A stretch of 63,788 nt of DNA. Source: Rhodococcus sp. 06-462-5 (GTDB lineage: Bacteria > Actinomycetota > Actinomycetes > Mycobacteriales > Mycobacteriaceae). The stretch covers positions 1-63,788 of the forward strand of contig NZ_NOYD01000027.1 in NCBI RefSeq assembly GCF_002258315.1. Reading direction: 5' to 3'. The translations under genes and the position numbers were made by a program. Below, one piece after another: positions 1-10,779 of the stretch; positions within the stretch are counted from its first letter, which is position 1, and each line of letters begins with the position of its first letter. Under the pieces are notes generated by a model that saw only the letters and a program-made list of their open reading frames with translations, was not told the DNA's origin and made no database searches.

Positions 1-106
1 GCACACGTCTGACCGTTGCAACGGTCCATTCACGCCCGACGGATACCTGCGTGAATGGACCACTACATACGTCAGACGTGTGCAGTGGTCCATTGACGCG
101 AACGGG
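1..106. repeat. Nested palindromic intergenic repeat, copy 1
   Basis: Bases 1-13 (GCACACGTCTGAC) are the exact reverse complement of 71-83, and 24-35 (GGTCCATTCACG plus flank) pair with 50-61. A further hairpin pairs 56-66 (TGGACCACTAC) with 82-92 (GCAGTGGTCCA). The right-hand part, TGGTCCATT-ACGCGAACGGG, recurs at 16543-16566. It lies beyond the clpC terminator, and no gene is seen in 1-195. The role is unknown; it could be a REP-like or RNA-structure element. Confidence 0.6.
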
Positions 107-141
107 GCGGGCGGGTGGACGGGGGCGGCCTGGGTGGAGAT

Positions 142-183
142 ACGACAACGGGCGACCCTCCGAAGAGGATCGCCCGTTGTCGT
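142..183 (-). terminator. clpC rho-independent-type terminator hairpin
   Basis: ACGACAACGGGCGA (142-155) is the exact reverse complement of 170-183, giving a perfect 14-bp stem with a 14-nt loop, 13 bases past the clpC stop codon. There is no clear U-run, as is common for actinobacterial terminators. Confidence 0.8.
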
Positions 184-195
184 GTGCTGTGAAGC

Positions 196-2736
196 TTACT
201 CGCTGTCGCTGTCTCCGGTGGCCTTGGCCAGGTCGACCGGGACCTCGTCGGGGACGATGATCGCCTTCTTCTCACCGCGGAAGGTGAACTTCGCGTCCTC
301 GCCTGCTCCTTCGCCGTCCCAGTTCTCGACGTCGACCAGGATGATCTGGCCGGCTTCGATCTCGCCGAAGAGGATCTTCTCCGACAACTGGTCCTCGATC
401 TCGCGCTGGATGGTGCGACGCAGTGGCCGTGCACCCAGGACGGGGTCGAATCCGCGCTTGGCGAGCAACGACTTCGCCTTCTCGGTGACCTCGATCGCCA
501 TGTCCTTGTTCTTGAGCGCACCTTCGACTCGGTTGAGCATGAGATCGACCATCTGGATGATCTCGTCCTTGGTGAGCTGGTGGAACACGACGATGTCGTC
601 GATACGGTTGAGGAACTCGGGGCGGAAGTGCTTCTTCAGCTCGTCGTTGACCTTGAGCTTCATCCGCTCGTAGTTCGATCCGGTGCCTTCACCCGAGGAG
701 AAGCCGAGACCGACTGCCTTCGAGATGTCCGAGGTACCGAGGTTCGAGGTGAAGATGAGCACGGTGTTCTTGAAGTCGACCGTGCGTCCCTGGCCGTCGG
801 TGAGACGACCGTCTTCGAGCACCTGCAGGAGGGTGTTGTAGATCTCCTGGTGTGCCTTCTCGATCTCGTCGAACAGCACGACGGAGAACGGCTTGCGGCG
901 GACCTTCTCGGTGAGCTGGCCGCCCTCTTCGTAGCCGACGTATCCGGGAGGAGCACCGAACAGACGCGACGCGGTGAAGCGATCGTGGAACTCGCCCATG
1001 TCGATCTGGATCAGTGCGTCGTCCTCGCCGAACAGGAAGTTGGCGAGAGCCTTCGACAGCTCGGTCTTACCGACACCCGAGGGGCCGGCGAAGATGAACG
1101 AGCCCGACGGACGCTTCGGGTCCTTCAGACCTGCACGGGTACGACGGATCGCCTTCGAGACGGCCTTGACTGCCTCGACCTGGCCGATGATCCGCTTGTG
1201 CAGCTCGTCCTCCATACGGAGCAGACGCGTGGTCTCTTCCTCGGTGAGCTTGAAGACGGGGATGCCGGTCCAGTTGCCCAGAACCTCGGCGATCTGCTCG
1301 TCGTCCACCTCGGCGATGACGTCGAGGTCACCGGAGCGCCACTGCTTCTCCCGCTCGGCACGCTGACCGACGAGGGTCTTCTCCTTGTCGCGCAGGTTCG
1401 CAGCTTTCTCGAAGTCCTGTGCGTCGATGGCCGATTCCTTCTCCCGGCGCGCGTCGGCGATCTTGTCGTCGAACTCGCGCAGGTCTGGCGGCGCGGTCAT
1501 CCGGCGGATGCGCATCCGCGCGCCCGCCTCGTCGATGAGGTCGATTGCCTTGTCGGGCAGGAACCTGTCGTTGATGTACCGGTCGGCCAGGGTGGCAGCC
1601 GCGACGAGCGCACCGTCGGTGATCGAGACGCGGTGGTGTGCCTCGTAGCGATCGCGCAGACCCTTGAGGATCTCGATGGTGTGCTCGACGGTCGGCTCGC
1701 CGACCTGGACGGGCTGGAAACGACGCTCGAGTGCGGCGTCCTTCTCGATGTACTTGCGGTACTCGTCGAGGGTGGTGGCACCGATGGTCTGCAGTTCGCC
1801 ACGAGCCAGCTTGGGCTTGAGGATCGACGCTGCGTCGATGGCACCTTCGGCGGCACCTGCGCCGACGAGCGTGTGCAGCTCGTCGATGAACAGGATGATG
1901 TCGCCGCGGGTGTTGATCTCCTTGAGCACCTTCTTCAGGCGCTCCTCGAAGTCACCGCGGTAACGGCTGCCGGCCACGAGCGAGCCGAGGTCGAGGGTGT
2001 AGAGCTGCTTGTCCTTGAGCGTCTCGGGGACCTCGCCGTTGACGATGGCCTGAGCCAGGCCTTCGACGACTGCGGTCTTACCGACACCGGGCTCGCCGAT
2101 GAGGACGGGGTTGTTCTTGGTACGACGCGAGAGCACCTGCATGACGCGCTCGATTTCCTTCGCGCGACCGATGACCGGGTCGAGCTTGCCTTCGAGCGCG
2201 GCCTGGGTGAGGTTGCGTCCGAACTGGTCGAGGACCAGCGACGTGGACGGGGTGCCCGCCTCGCCGCGGCCGCTGCCGCTCTCGGACGGTTCCTTGCCCT
2301 GGTAGCCCGACAGCAGCTGGATGACCTGCTGGCGCACGCGGTTGAGGTCGGCTCCGAGCTTGACCAGAACCTGAGCTGCGACGCCTTCGCCTTCGCGGAT
2401 CAGTCCCAGCAGGATGTGCTCGGTGCCGATGTAGTTGTGGCCGAGCTGCAGTGCTTCACGCAGGCTGAGCTCGAGTACTTTCTTGGCGCGCGGGGTGAAC
2501 GGAATGTGACCGGACGGTGCCTGCTGACCCTGCCCGATGATCTCCTCTACCTGGCTGCGTACTCCTTCGAGGGAGATGCCCAGCGACTCGAGAGACTTGG
2601 CTGCGACGCCTTCGCCCTCGTGGATGAGGCCGAGCAGAATGTGCTCCGTGCCGATGTAGTTGTGGTTGAGCATCCGGGCTTCTTCTTGAGCCAGGACGAC
2701 AACACGCCGCGCGCGATCGGTGAACCTCTCGAACAT
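196..2736 (-). CDS. clpC: ATP-dependent Clp protease ATP-binding subunit ClpC
   Basis: Class I AAA+ unfoldase of 846 residues that feeds substrates to the ClpP peptidase in the cytosol. In order it shows two N-terminal Clp repeats (each with [14 protein letters not shown]), a first AAA+ module with Walker A GEPGVGKT near residue 215 and Walker B IILFIDE, a UVR-type coiled segment around residues 425-460, and a second AAA+ module with GPSGVGKT and VVLFDE, then the D2-small domain. The length matches ClpC1 of mycobacteria (about 848). The start ATG at 2736 has a strong GAGGGAGAG Shine-Dalgarno. Expression is probably driven by the ClgR/SigH-type region upstream, and the gene ends at a strong hairpin. 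The identification is secure. Confidence 0.98.
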   Translation of the reverse strand: MFERFTDRARRVVVLAQEEARMLNHNYIGTEHILLGLIHEGEGVAAKSLESLGISLEGVRSQVEEIIGQGQQAPSGHIPFTPRAKKVLELSLREALQLGHNYIGTEHILLGLIREGEGVAAQVLVKLGADLNRVRQQVIQLLSGYQGKEPSESGSGRGEAGTPSTSLVLDQFGRNLTQAALEGKLDPVIGRAKEIERVMQVLSRRTKNNPVLIGEPGVGKTAVVEGLAQAIVNGEVPETLKDKQLYTLDLGSLVAGSRYRGDFEERLKKVLKEINTRGDIILFIDELHTLVGAGAAEGAIDAASILKPKLARGELQTIGATTLDEYRKYIEKDAALERRFQPVQVGEPTVEHTIEILKGLRDRYEAHHRVSITDGALVAAATLADRYINDRFLPDKAIDLIDEAGARMRIRRMTAPPDLREFDDKIADARREKESAIDAQDFEKAANLRDKEKTLVGQRAEREKQWRSGDLDVIAEVDDEQIAEVLGNWTGIPVFKLTEEETTRLLRMEDELHKRIIGQVEAVKAVSKAIRRTRAGLKDPKRPSGSFIFAGPSGVGKTELSKALANFLFGEDDALIQIDMGEFHDRFTASRLFGAPPGYVGYEEGGQLTEKVRRKPFSVVLFDEIEKAHQEIYNTLLQVLEDGRLTDGQGRTVDFKNTVLIFTSNLGTSDISKAVGLGFSSGEGTGSNYERMKLKVNDELKKHFRPEFLNRIDDIVVFHQLTKDEIIQMVDLMLNRVEGALKNKDMAIEVTEKAKSLLAKRGFDPVLGARPLRRTIQREIEDQLSEKILFGEIEAGQIILVDVENWDGEGAGEDAKFTFRGEKKAIIVPDEVPVDLAKATGDSDSE

Positions 2737-2745
2737 CGCTCTCCC

Positions 2746-2823
2746 TCACTTCTTGGCGGGTGGTAGCTCGCCCACCAGTTCTTCTAGCGCCGCAGTGTCC
2801 AACACGCCGGGTCGCTTGTGCAT
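2746..2823 (-). CDS. Possible 25-residue upstream ORF in the clpC leader
   Basis: A short reading frame, ATG at 2823 to TGA at 2746, encodes 25 residues beginning MHKRPGVLDTAALEELVGEL and ending PPAKK. It ends 9 bases before the clpC ATG and its stop region overlaps the clpC ribosome-binding site, so its translation could couple to clpC. The composition is protein-like (a short amphipathic LEELVGEL helix) but no good Shine-Dalgarno precedes it. It may be a real micro-ORF or chance; nothing is known of a function. Confidence 0.35.
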   Translation of the reverse strand: MHKRPGVLDTAALEELVGELPPAKK

Positions 2824-2939
2824 TTGAAGGTAAGACTGGTTCTCACTGTAGTTGGCCGACGTTACGAACGCCGACCCTCCACCCCTGAAATGCTGCGCAA
2901 CCGCCCACGTATGCGGACTGCCTTGCCTGCTTACTGTTC

Positions 2940-2969
2940 ATAACGCAGGCACTATGCAAAACGTTTCCC
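2940..2969 (-). promoter_or_regulatory. SigH/SigR-type promoter of clpC
   Basis: On the minus strand GGGAAA (2969-2964) is followed after 18 bases by CGTTAT (2945-2940). This fits the GGAA(C/T)-N18/19-GTT consensus of the thiol-oxidation/heat ECF sigma factors SigR (Streptomyces) and SigH (mycobacteria, corynebacteria). SigH control of clpC is known in Corynebacterium glutamicum. The predicted start point lies near 2932, giving a leader of about 195 nt. Confidence 0.55.
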
Positions 2970-2976
2970 GTTCACT

Positions 2977-2993
2977 GTCCGCTGCTGGCGAAC
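2977..2993. promoter_or_regulatory. clgR box: Candidate ClgR operator upstream of clpC
   Basis: Read on the minus strand, GTTCGCCAGCAGCGGAC resembles the ClgR consensus WNNWCGCYNANRGCGWWS: the CGC-N5-GCG core and the Y and R positions match, while the central A does not. It lies 7 bases upstream of the predicted SigH-type -35 element, a position suited to an activator. No other explanation for the site was found. Confidence 0.4.
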
Positions 2994-3010
2994 AGCTCTT
3001 TGCCGTTCGA

Positions 3011-4534
<1,524 letters not shown>

Positions 4535-4570
4535 GCGCAGACACTTTACAGTCCGAGCGTCCAAGGACTG

Positions 4571-4993
4571 TCAGTGCGCTGCGACGGCCTCGGCCTCACG
4601 AACGCAGTGCTTGGCCTGCGTCAACACCCCGAGCAACCCAGCCGACTTCAGTGCCTGATAGCCGCCGACCAGATCGGTGGACCTGTGCAGACCCAACAGC
4701 TTGAGCGACGCAGCAGCGAGCGAGGAGGTGTAGCCCTCGGAGCAGATGACGATCCACTCGACGTCATGATCGACGGCGATAGCCAGGCGGGCATCGCTGG
4801 TCGGGTCGAGACGCCATTCGAGGACGTTGCGTTCGATGGCGAGTGCGCCGGGCAGCGTTCCCTCGACGGCGCGCTGCGCCTGGGGGCGGATGTCGACGAC
4901 GACGGCACCGCGGGCGACGGCGTCGCGCAGCTCGAAGACGGTCGTTCGATCGATGGACTCGCGTGCGGATTCGAGCATTTCGACGATGGTCAT
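4571..4993 (-). CDS. Rhodanese-like domain protein
   Basis: Single rhodanese domain of 140 residues. The CH2A-like motif VVVDIRPQAQR and the active-site loop VICSEGYTSS, with its catalytic cysteine, suggest persulfide transfer. Its ATG overlaps the stop of the cysteine dioxygenase gene by ATGA, so the two are translationally coupled. Cysteine dioxygenase/rhodanese pairs are common in actinobacteria, and together they probably dispose of excess cysteine sulfur. The exact acceptor cannot be read from the sequence. Confidence 0.85.
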   Translation of the reverse strand: MTIVEMLESARESIDRTTVFELRDAVARGAVVVDIRPQAQRAVEGTLPGALAIERNVLEWRLDPTSDARLAIAVDHDVEWIVICSEGYTSSLAAASLKLLGLHRSTDLVGGYQALKSAGLLGVLTQAKHCVREAEAVAAH

Positions 4994-5559
4994 GCGGTGG
5001 CCTTCTCGGGTTCGTCGGTGAGCTCGCTACGGGTGCGACGCAGCGTGGACCGTTCGGTCACTTCGTAGTAGGACATCGCCGTCAGGGGCGGCGAGTAGGC
5101 GTGCACGCTGAGGGTGGGGCCGGTCGTGTCGGACGCCGGATCGTGCATGACGTCGTGAACCCAACCGAGCGGGAACGACGCCTGATCGCCGGCGTCGAGG
5201 CGACGTTGCTTCAATCCCGTTCCAGCCCAACGGTATTCGAGAAGCGAGCCACTGAGAACGGTGAGCGCACCGAGCGACCCCGCGTGATCGTGCAGTTCGG
5301 TGGATCGATCGGGAACCCAGCTGATCAACCAGACGTCGAGGTCGTCGTCGGAATGCAGCCGGGCGGCCCAACGCTCGTCGGTCGGCCAGCGACCGCCGCC
5401 GGGAAGCAGGTGGTCGAAGCGGCCCTCGAGGACGTCGGATGCGCCCTGGTCGGTGATGCGCAGCAGGTCGGGTGGACGCAACCGGGTCGGAAGCGTCGAG
5501 ACCGAACGCGAGGACAATCGGGTACGGGAGGGTACAGAAATTACAGGTGTGGAAAGCAT
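4990..5559 (-). CDS. Cysteine dioxygenase type I (cupin)
   Basis: Oxidises cysteine to cysteine sulfinate using Fe(II) and O2. The 189-residue protein has the cupin metal motif ELHDHAGSLGA (two His ligands) and the third His in GWVHDVMHD, followed by the conserved VHAYSPPL(T)AMSYYE segment typical of bacterial CDO. The start ATG at 5559 has GGAG 9 bases upstream. It is followed by the rhodanese gene with a 4-base overlap. I looked for a cysteine-rich attenuator peptide upstream, as reported for mycobacterial cysteine-responsive operons, and saw none. Confidence 0.85.
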   Translation of the reverse strand: MLSTPVISVPSRTRLSSRSVSTLPTRLRPPDLLRITDQGASDVLEGRFDHLLPGGGRWPTDERWAARLHSDDDLDVWLISWVPDRSTELHDHAGSLGALTVLSGSLLEYRWAGTGLKQRRLDAGDQASFPLGWVHDVMHDPASDTTGPTLSVHAYSPPLTAMSYYEVTERSTLRRTRSELTDEPEKATA

Positions 5560-5694
5560 GAAGCTCTACTCCAGGGGTGTGTTACGAACGAGGCAGGGTT
5601 CAGCCTCGACAACACTCCTGGGTGGCCATGCACGTCATCACGCCGAGAATTCTGACACACGAAAGCCGGATCCGCTAGCTCTGGTCCGAAACAT

Positions 5695-6495
5695 TCAGCG
5701 TGGACGCCGTTTTGCCATGTTGCGTTCGTAGACCAGACGCAGCCCCTCGAGGGTCAGGTCGGGTTCGTGGTGCTCGATGGTCGTCGACTCGGGCAGGATC
5801 AGCGCGGCGATGTCTCCGGTGCCGATGATCGCGACGTCCGCGCCCGTCACCTCGGGAACCTCGCGTCGAATTCGCCCGACGAGGCCGTCGACCAGACCGG
5901 CGAACCCGAAGATGGTGCCCGACTGGATGCACTCGACTGTGTTCTTGCCCAATACCGAACGGGGCCGGATCATCTCCACTTCCCGCAACGTGGCAGTGCG
6001 AGTGGACATCGCCGACGCCGACATCTCGAGACCGGGAGCGATGGCACCGCCGAGAAATTCGCCCTTGGCCGAGACGACGTCGACACAGGTGGTGGTTCCG
6101 AAATCCACCACGATGCACGCCGTACCGTAGAGATCGTGTGCGGCAAGGGTGTTGACGATGCGATCGGCACCGACTTCCTTGGGATTGTCGACCAGCAACG
6201 GCACACCGGTCCGCACACCGGGTTCGACCATCACGTGCACCACGTGATCCCAGTAGCGCGCGAGCATCGTCCGCATCTCCCGCAGCACCGACGGCACCGT
6301 AGACAGTGCGGTCACTCCGGTGATCCGTTCGGCGTCCTCACCCAGCAGTCCGCGCAGCATCAGGGCCAGTTCGTCGGCCGTCACGTGCGGGTCGGTTCGA
6401 ATTCGCCAATCTCGCAGCAGTTTCGAGTGATCCCCCGTGCCGGTGAACAGACCGACCACGGTGCTGGTGTTGCGCACATCGATCGCGAGGAGCAT
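5695..6495 (-). CDS. coaX: Type III pantothenate kinase
   Basis: Phosphorylates pantothenate, the first step to coenzyme A. The 266-residue ASKHA-fold protein opens with [17 protein letters not shown] (phosphate 1 motif) and has [16 protein letters not shown] and [14 protein letters not shown] (phosphate 2 and catalytic region) and [11 protein letters not shown] (adenosine/pantothenate motif). It lies immediately downstream of panD (4-base gap) in the panC-panD-coaX operon, so vitamin synthesis and its activation are co-expressed. Confidence 0.95.
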   Translation of the reverse strand: MLLAIDVRNTSTVVGLFTGTGDHSKLLRDWRIRTDPHVTADELALMLRGLLGEDAERITGVTALSTVPSVLREMRTMLARYWDHVVHVMVEPGVRTGVPLLVDNPKEVGADRIVNTLAAHDLYGTACIVVDFGTTTCVDVVSAKGEFLGGAIAPGLEMSASAMSTRTATLREVEMIRPRSVLGKNTVECIQSGTIFGFAGLVDGLVGRIRREVPEVTGADVAIIGTGDIAALILPESTTIEHHEPDLTLEGLRLVYERNMAKRRPR

Positions 6496-6499
6496 CGAA

Positions 6500-6931
6500 T
6501 CAGACCAGCACGGAATCGGCCCGCAGATCGCGCGGCGTGATCAGGCCCGAGCCCGCAGGCGCATGAGCCGGATCGCTGCCGAGTTCGACAGGCCGGTTCT
6601 TCTCGTCGACGAACACCACCCGCGGTGCGTACTCGGCAACCTCCTGCTCGTTCATCACTCCGTAGGCGATCAGGATGACCAGGTCACCCGGGTTCACCAG
6701 ATGCGCTGCAGCACCGTTGATTCCGATGACACCGCTGCCGCGCTCACCGGTGATCACGTAGGTTTCCAGCCGCGCACCGTTGTCGATGTCGACGATGGTG
6801 ACCTGCTCGCCTTCGAGCAGATCGGCCGCCTCCATCAGATCCTGGTCGACGGTCACCGAACCCACGTAGTGCAGGTCTGCGTGCGTGACGGTGGCGCGAT
6901 GGATCTTGGACTTCATCATCGTTCGAAACAT
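6500..6931 (-). CDS. panD: Aspartate 1-decarboxylase
   Basis: Makes beta-alanine for pantothenate. The 143-residue proenzyme has the self-cleavage site G24-S25 in [10 protein letters not shown], where Ser25 becomes the pyruvoyl group, and Y58-region and N72-type motifs ([18 protein letters not shown]). The start [13 protein letters not shown] is canonical. The C-terminus is longer than in E. coli, as in mycobacteria, where this tail matters for pyrazinoic acid binding. It sits between panC (9-base gap) and coaX. Confidence 0.96.
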   Translation of the reverse strand: MFRTMMKSKIHRATVTHADLHYVGSVTVDQDLMEAADLLEGEQVTIVDIDNGARLETYVITGERGSGVIGINGAAAHLVNPGDLVILIAYGVMNEQEVAEYAPRVVFVDEKNRPVELGSDPAHAPAGSGLITPRDLRADSVLV

Positions 6932-6940
6932 GTTGTGCCC

Positions 6941-7843
6941 TCAGCTCTTCGGATCGTCGGGGTACTCTAGAAAACCAGTGCCGACTGCGACACCGACGTT
7001 GTCGATCAATCTCGTGGTGCCCACCTTGGCTGCCACGAGCAGTCTGCCGTCTCCGCGTTCGGGAGCGGGGCCGAGATGCGGGTCGCGAACCTCCAGGTAG
7101 TCGACCTGCACCAGCGGTGCCTCGTCGAGGACGGCACGCGCGGTGGCGATGATGGCCTCGACTCCCCCGGCCGCAGCGTGTGCCCCGGCGACCAGCGCGG
7201 CCGACAGTGCCATCGCCGCGTCGCGCTGCTCGGCATCGAGATACCGGTTACGCGAGGACAGTGCGAGACCGTCCTGCTCGCGTACCGTCGGGACCCCGAT
7301 GACGGCGACGTCGAAGTTCAGATCGCGCACCATCTGCCGGATCAATGTCAGTTGCTGGTAGTCCTTCTCACCGAAGTACGCGCGATGCGGTGCGGCTATC
7401 TGCAGCAGCTTGGCGACGACGGTGAGCATGCCCGCGAAATGCGTTGGCCTACTGCCGCCTTCGAGTTCTGCGCCGAGCGGTCCGGGATTGACGGTGGTGC
7501 GCGGACCCGACGGATACATGTCCGACGCCGACGGCGCGAAGACCAGTTCGACGCCCTCCTCACGCAGCAGTGCGACATCGGCGTCGAGGGTGCGCGGGTA
7601 GGCATCGAGGTCCTCGCCTACCCCGAACTGCAGCGGGTTGACGAAGATCGACACGATCACCACGGCACCGGTGAGCTTGGCCTGCCGCACCAGCTGCAGG
7701 TGCCCGGCGTGCAGCGCGCCCATGGTCGGAACCAGAGCGACCTGCTTCCCGACGCCTCGCAGTGCTTTCGACACCGACGTGATAACCGCAGGATCGTGGT
7801 GAACCGTCAACTGCCCCTTGGTGTAGCTGCCCGCGAGGGTCAT
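6941..7843 (-). CDS. panC: Pantothenate synthetase (pantoate--beta-alanine ligase)
   Basis: Condenses pantoate and beta-alanine with ATP. The 300-residue protein has [14 protein letters not shown] (HIGH-like ATP motif), [17 protein letters not shown] and the KMSKS-like LSSRNRYL motif. I place the start at the ATG 7843 ([14 protein letters not shown]); the frame is open further upstream but that part is antisense-like noise within the preceding gene. The ATG overlaps the stop of the DUF2520 gene (ATGA), which shows tight coupling. Confidence 0.96.
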   Translation of the reverse strand: MTLAGSYTKGQLTVHHDPAVITSVSKALRGVGKQVALVPTMGALHAGHLQLVRQAKLTGAVVIVSIFVNPLQFGVGEDLDAYPRTLDADVALLREEGVELVFAPSASDMYPSGPRTTVNPGPLGAELEGGSRPTHFAGMLTVVAKLLQIAAPHRAYFGEKDYQQLTLIRQMVRDLNFDVAVIGVPTVREQDGLALSSRNRYLDAEQRDAAMALSAALVAGAHAAAGGVEAIIATARAVLDEAPLVQVDYLEVRDPHLGPAPERGDGRLLVAAKVGTTRLIDNVGVAVGTGFLEYPDDPKS

Positions 7844-8751
7844 CGATTCCCTTCCAGAAGTTCGATCAGGTCTGCCTTGGCACCGATGCGCTGCGCCGAT
7901 CGCAACGACAGCGCGCGGTATCCGGCTGCGATCCGCGAATCCACGGACTCGAGCACGTCGAGATGCTTGCCGACTGCAGCGGTGTCGCCGCGGGCCACCG
8001 GCCCGGTGAGCGCCGACTGTCCGTTGCGCAGCGCATTGTCCAGCGCGGCTTCGAGCAGTGGAGCCAGAACACGCTCGGGCACACCGCGTTCGGAGTCCGA
8101 ACCGGGAAAACCCGGTCCGGCCAATGCGACTCGGAGCGCTTCGACCGCATCGACCACCAGAGTGACGAGGTGATTGCTGCCGTGCGCGAGCGCAGCGTGG
8201 TAGAGCGCTCGGTTGTTCTCGGGCACGTGCACGGGCTCGCCGCCGATTTCGAGGACGAGAGCCTGCGCCACCGCGTAGCCGATCTCGTCGCCTGCAGTGA
8301 TGCCGAAGCACGCGGCCGTCATCCGGTCGGTGTCCTCGACTCCGCCGCTGAACGTCATGGCCGGGTGGATGGCCAACGGCACGGCACCGAGAGCCGCCAG
8401 GGGCTCGAGCACCGAGATCCCGTTCGCGCCTGAAGTGTGCACCACCAACTTTCCCGGTGCCACCGCCCCGGTGGACGCCAGGCCTGCCACGATCGATGCC
8501 AGCTCACTGTCCGGTACGGCCAGGATCAGCAGTTCGGCGCGACGAGCAACCTCGTCGACGGGCAGAACCTGGGTCTCGGGCAACCGCTCACGCACCCGCG
8601 CGATGGACGCATCCGACACGGCAGCCGCACCGACGACCACATGCCCGACGCGTTCGAGCGCCTCACCGAATGCGGTACCTACCCGTCCCGCCGAGACGAC
8701 ACCAACCGTCAAGCGAGCCGGAGACAGACCACCGGTGCCAGAAAAGGTCAC
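7840..8751 (-). CDS. Rossmann-like/DUF2520 protein (ketopantoate-reductase-like)
   Basis: Equivalent in position to M. tuberculosis Rv3603c. It has an N-terminal Rossmann nucleotide fold ([19 protein letters not shown]) and a C-terminal helical DUF2520 domain containing the HPAMTFSGG and [20 protein letters not shown] segments. Being coupled to panC, it may supply or modify the pantoate branch, but the reaction cannot be read from the sequence. The GTG at 8751 is preferred because AGAGGA precedes it by 9 bases (303 residues); an ATG at 8808 would add 19 residues. Confidence 0.85.
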   Translation of the reverse strand: MTFSGTGGLSPARLTVGVVSAGRVGTAFGEALERVGHVVVGAAAVSDASIARVRERLPETQVLPVDEVARRAELLILAVPDSELASIVAGLASTGAVAPGKLVVHTSGANGISVLEPLAALGAVPLAIHPAMTFSGGVEDTDRMTAACFGITAGDEIGYAVAQALVLEIGGEPVHVPENNRALYHAALAHGSNHLVTLVVDAVEALRVALAGPGFPGSDSERGVPERVLAPLLEAALDNALRNGQSALTGPVARGDTAAVGKHLDVLESVDSRIAAGYRALSLRSAQRIGAKADLIELLEGNR

Positions 8752-8865
8752 CGAAAATTTCCTCTCGTTCGTTCCAGTCCCGCTCTGCGGGTACCAGACG
8801 TCCTGCACGAAACAATAGCGACCGCGACCCCTCGCAGGCCATGGAAGAACTGTGTGATCTGGTTC

Positions 8866-10215
8866 TCAGTCTGCGCGACGTCGACGGCGGCGTGTGCCCG
8901 GATCGGTCATGGCCGCATCACCGGACTCCCCGCCTTGCAGTCCGGCCATGATCTCGGCGACGGAACGACCGTTCGAGTGTGCACCCGACGCGTCCTCGTC
9001 GTCGGCCGACTCCGCGCGCCTACGACCGCGTCGAGGCGAGACGGATGTGTCCTCCACCGATGTCTCGTAGTCGTGATCGGCCGCGAAGAACGCGTCGGCC
9101 GATTCACGCAGCGAGGCGCGCGAGGCAGAGAGAGCGTCGCCGCTCCGGTCCGCGGCAGGCTCGGTTTCGTACGCTTCGGCCGGCTCGGCCGAGAACGACT
9201 CTGCGGCATACGACTCCGCGGAGAACGAACCCGTGGAGTACGAGCCGACCGAATCGGCCTCCGCATGCCCGGTCTCGTAGGTCTCGGCGGTGGCCTGTGG
9301 CTCGAACTCCGGCTCGGGTTCCGGCTCTGCAGCAGGTCGACGCGTCTGCTCGAAGTCGTAGGCGGTGAAAGGCGAGCTGGGCGGCGTGACGCGTCCCGCC
9401 GGTCTCGGTGCGCCGTAGGGACGTGCCTGCGCTGCAGGCCGCTCGTACGGGTCCTCGTCCGTATCGGCCGCATCCGTGTCGTAGCTCGTCTCCTCGAACG
9501 AATCCTCGGCGTACGGATCCTCGGCCGACTCGGCAGTCGACGATGCCGCTGCAGAAGCTGTGGCCTGCGGCATCTCGTCCGGATCCTCGGGGTACACCAC
9601 CGACGTCTCGGCCGTGACCGGCTCGTCGTAGGGAGTTCCGACGCCGTTGAGGCCGGTTCCCGGTGCCATCGAGCCGTTGCCGTTCCCGCGACCGGGAACG
9701 TAGAGACCGGACGGCGCAGGCTGGTAGCTGTCGTAACCGCGTCCGCCGAGCTCTTGCATCCTCATCGCTTCGGCACGCAGTGCGACACGTTCGGTGGGCA
9801 GATTGCCGTCGAAGAGCACCTGCAGGTTCTGGCGAAGGGCAGCGAGTTCGTTGCGCAGAGCTGCGACCTCGTCGATCTCGAGCTGCGATTCGCCGCGAAC
9901 CCTGGCTTCGACGCTCATCTCGTACTCGCGTCGCGCCGAGATCTCCCGAGCCAACTGCAGCTCGTAGACCGTCTGCAGGTCCTTGGCCTTGGTTTGATCG
10001 GCTGCTGCCTCGCGCCGGTACTTGGTCATCGCGAACGCACCGATCACCGCGGCCCACAGCGCCGAGAGAACACCGACCCTCATCCACTGCACGCTCTCGG
10101 TGAAGAGCAACAACACACTGGCGATGATGCCGAACACGACGAGCGCCGCGAGGAACAGCTGGCTCGCACTACGCCTCTTACGGCGCCCCTTCTTTGCGCG
10201 AGTCTGATCTGTCAT
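8866..10215 (-). CDS. DUF6779-family membrane protein with long acidic tail
   Basis: Positional equivalent of Rv3604c; 449 residues from the ATG 10215. A basic N-terminus (KKGRRKRRS) precedes two transmembrane segments (LFLAALVVFGIIASVLLLF and VGVLSALWAAVIGAFAM), a cytosolic coiled-coil-like segment rich in Glu/Arg (about residues 75-150), then 280 low-complexity residues rich in Glu, Ser, Tyr and Pro, ending in RRRRRR. The function is unknown. It is conserved next to the folate and pantothenate genes in mycobacteria and relatives; the disordered tail suggests a scaffold-like role, but that is conjecture. Confidence 0.75.
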   Translation of the reverse strand: MTDQTRAKKGRRKRRSASQLFLAALVVFGIIASVLLLFTESVQWMRVGVLSALWAAVIGAFAMTKYRREAAADQTKAKDLQTVYELQLAREISARREYEMSVEARVRGESQLEIDEVAALRNELAALRQNLQVLFDGNLPTERVALRAEAMRMQELGGRGYDSYQPAPSGLYVPGRGNGNGSMAPGTGLNGVGTPYDEPVTAETSVVYPEDPDEMPQATASAAASSTAESAEDPYAEDSFEETSYDTDAADTDEDPYERPAAQARPYGAPRPAGRVTPPSSPFTAYDFEQTRRPAAEPEPEPEFEPQATAETYETGHAEADSVGSYSTGSFSAESYAAESFSAEPAEAYETEPAADRSGDALSASRASLRESADAFFAADHDYETSVEDTSVSPRRGRRRAESADDEDASGAHSNGRSVAEIMAGLQGGESGDAAMTDPGTRRRRRRAD

Positions 10216-10305
10216 GTTCACAAGGGTAACTGGCAAATCGTTCGCAAATAGTCATCCTCGACCGATCACTTACACAACCGAGGTAACAATCAAATGTTTC
10301 GAGCG

Positions 10306-10779
10306 TTACCGAGAACGCTCGTCGTCACGGTCTTTCGGGGTACGGCAGCACTGTTCGAGCCACACCGCGGCAGCGACGACGGCCAGTCCTGCCACGAGCG
10401 CAACGACGGCTCCGGCCCGATCCGACGATGCTGCCCGCACCGTCGCCGCACGCGGCATCACGTACGCCAGAAACCCGACACACACTCCGACGACAGCAGT
10501 CCCCACCAGCATCGATGCCTTCGCCAACACCAGCGCCCTGAACACCGTCAACGGGTGTAGATCGTGCAGACCGCTACCCACCCGATGCTCGGCGATGCGA
10601 TTGCGAACGATCACCGCAGTCACCACCTGCACCACCGCGACCAGATACAGCGACGCCCCCGCGTACACCGGAATCGGTGGAAACGAGCCGTAGAAGGCCC
10701 GAACCAGCAACCACGTGCCGATCGAGGCGACCAGGAAAAGACCCAGGACATCCCAGACCTTGGTGGGATTGGTCACCAC
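10306..10779 (-). CDS. DUF3180 membrane protein
   Basis: Positional equivalent of Rv3605c. The 157 residues contain four predicted transmembrane helices (around residues 11-29, 38-57, 82-107 and 122-141). It begins with overlapping GTG codons at 10779 and 10776; the second overlaps the folK stop as GTGA, so coupling to folK is likely and the exact start is undecided. The function is unknown, but it is constantly linked to folK in actinobacteria. Confidence 0.85.
   Translation of the reverse strand: MVTNPTKVWDVLGLFLVASIGTWLLVRAFYGSFPPIPVYAGASLYLVAVVQVVTAVIVRNRIAEHRVGSGLHDLHPLTVFRALVLAKASMLVGTAVVGVCVGFLAYVMPRAATVRAASSDRAGAVVALVAGLAVVAAAVWLEQCCRTPKDRDDERSR

Noticed and set aside
580..2766. A 728-codon plus-strand frame opposite clpC
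   Set aside because: Mirror of the clpC reading frame; low-complexity Leu/Glu/Asp/Val-rich sequence without motifs.
5560..5665. Possible cysteine-rich leader peptide ahead of the cysteine dioxygenase gene
   Set aside because: The only short minus-strand frame has a single Cys and overlaps the gene start; the poly-Cys pattern of known attenuators is absent.
7844..8311. N-terminal extension of panC by 156 residues
   Set aside because: The added part overlaps the DUF2520 gene in another frame and is Arg-rich noise; the ATG at 7843 overlaps the preceding stop and starts at the family N-terminus.
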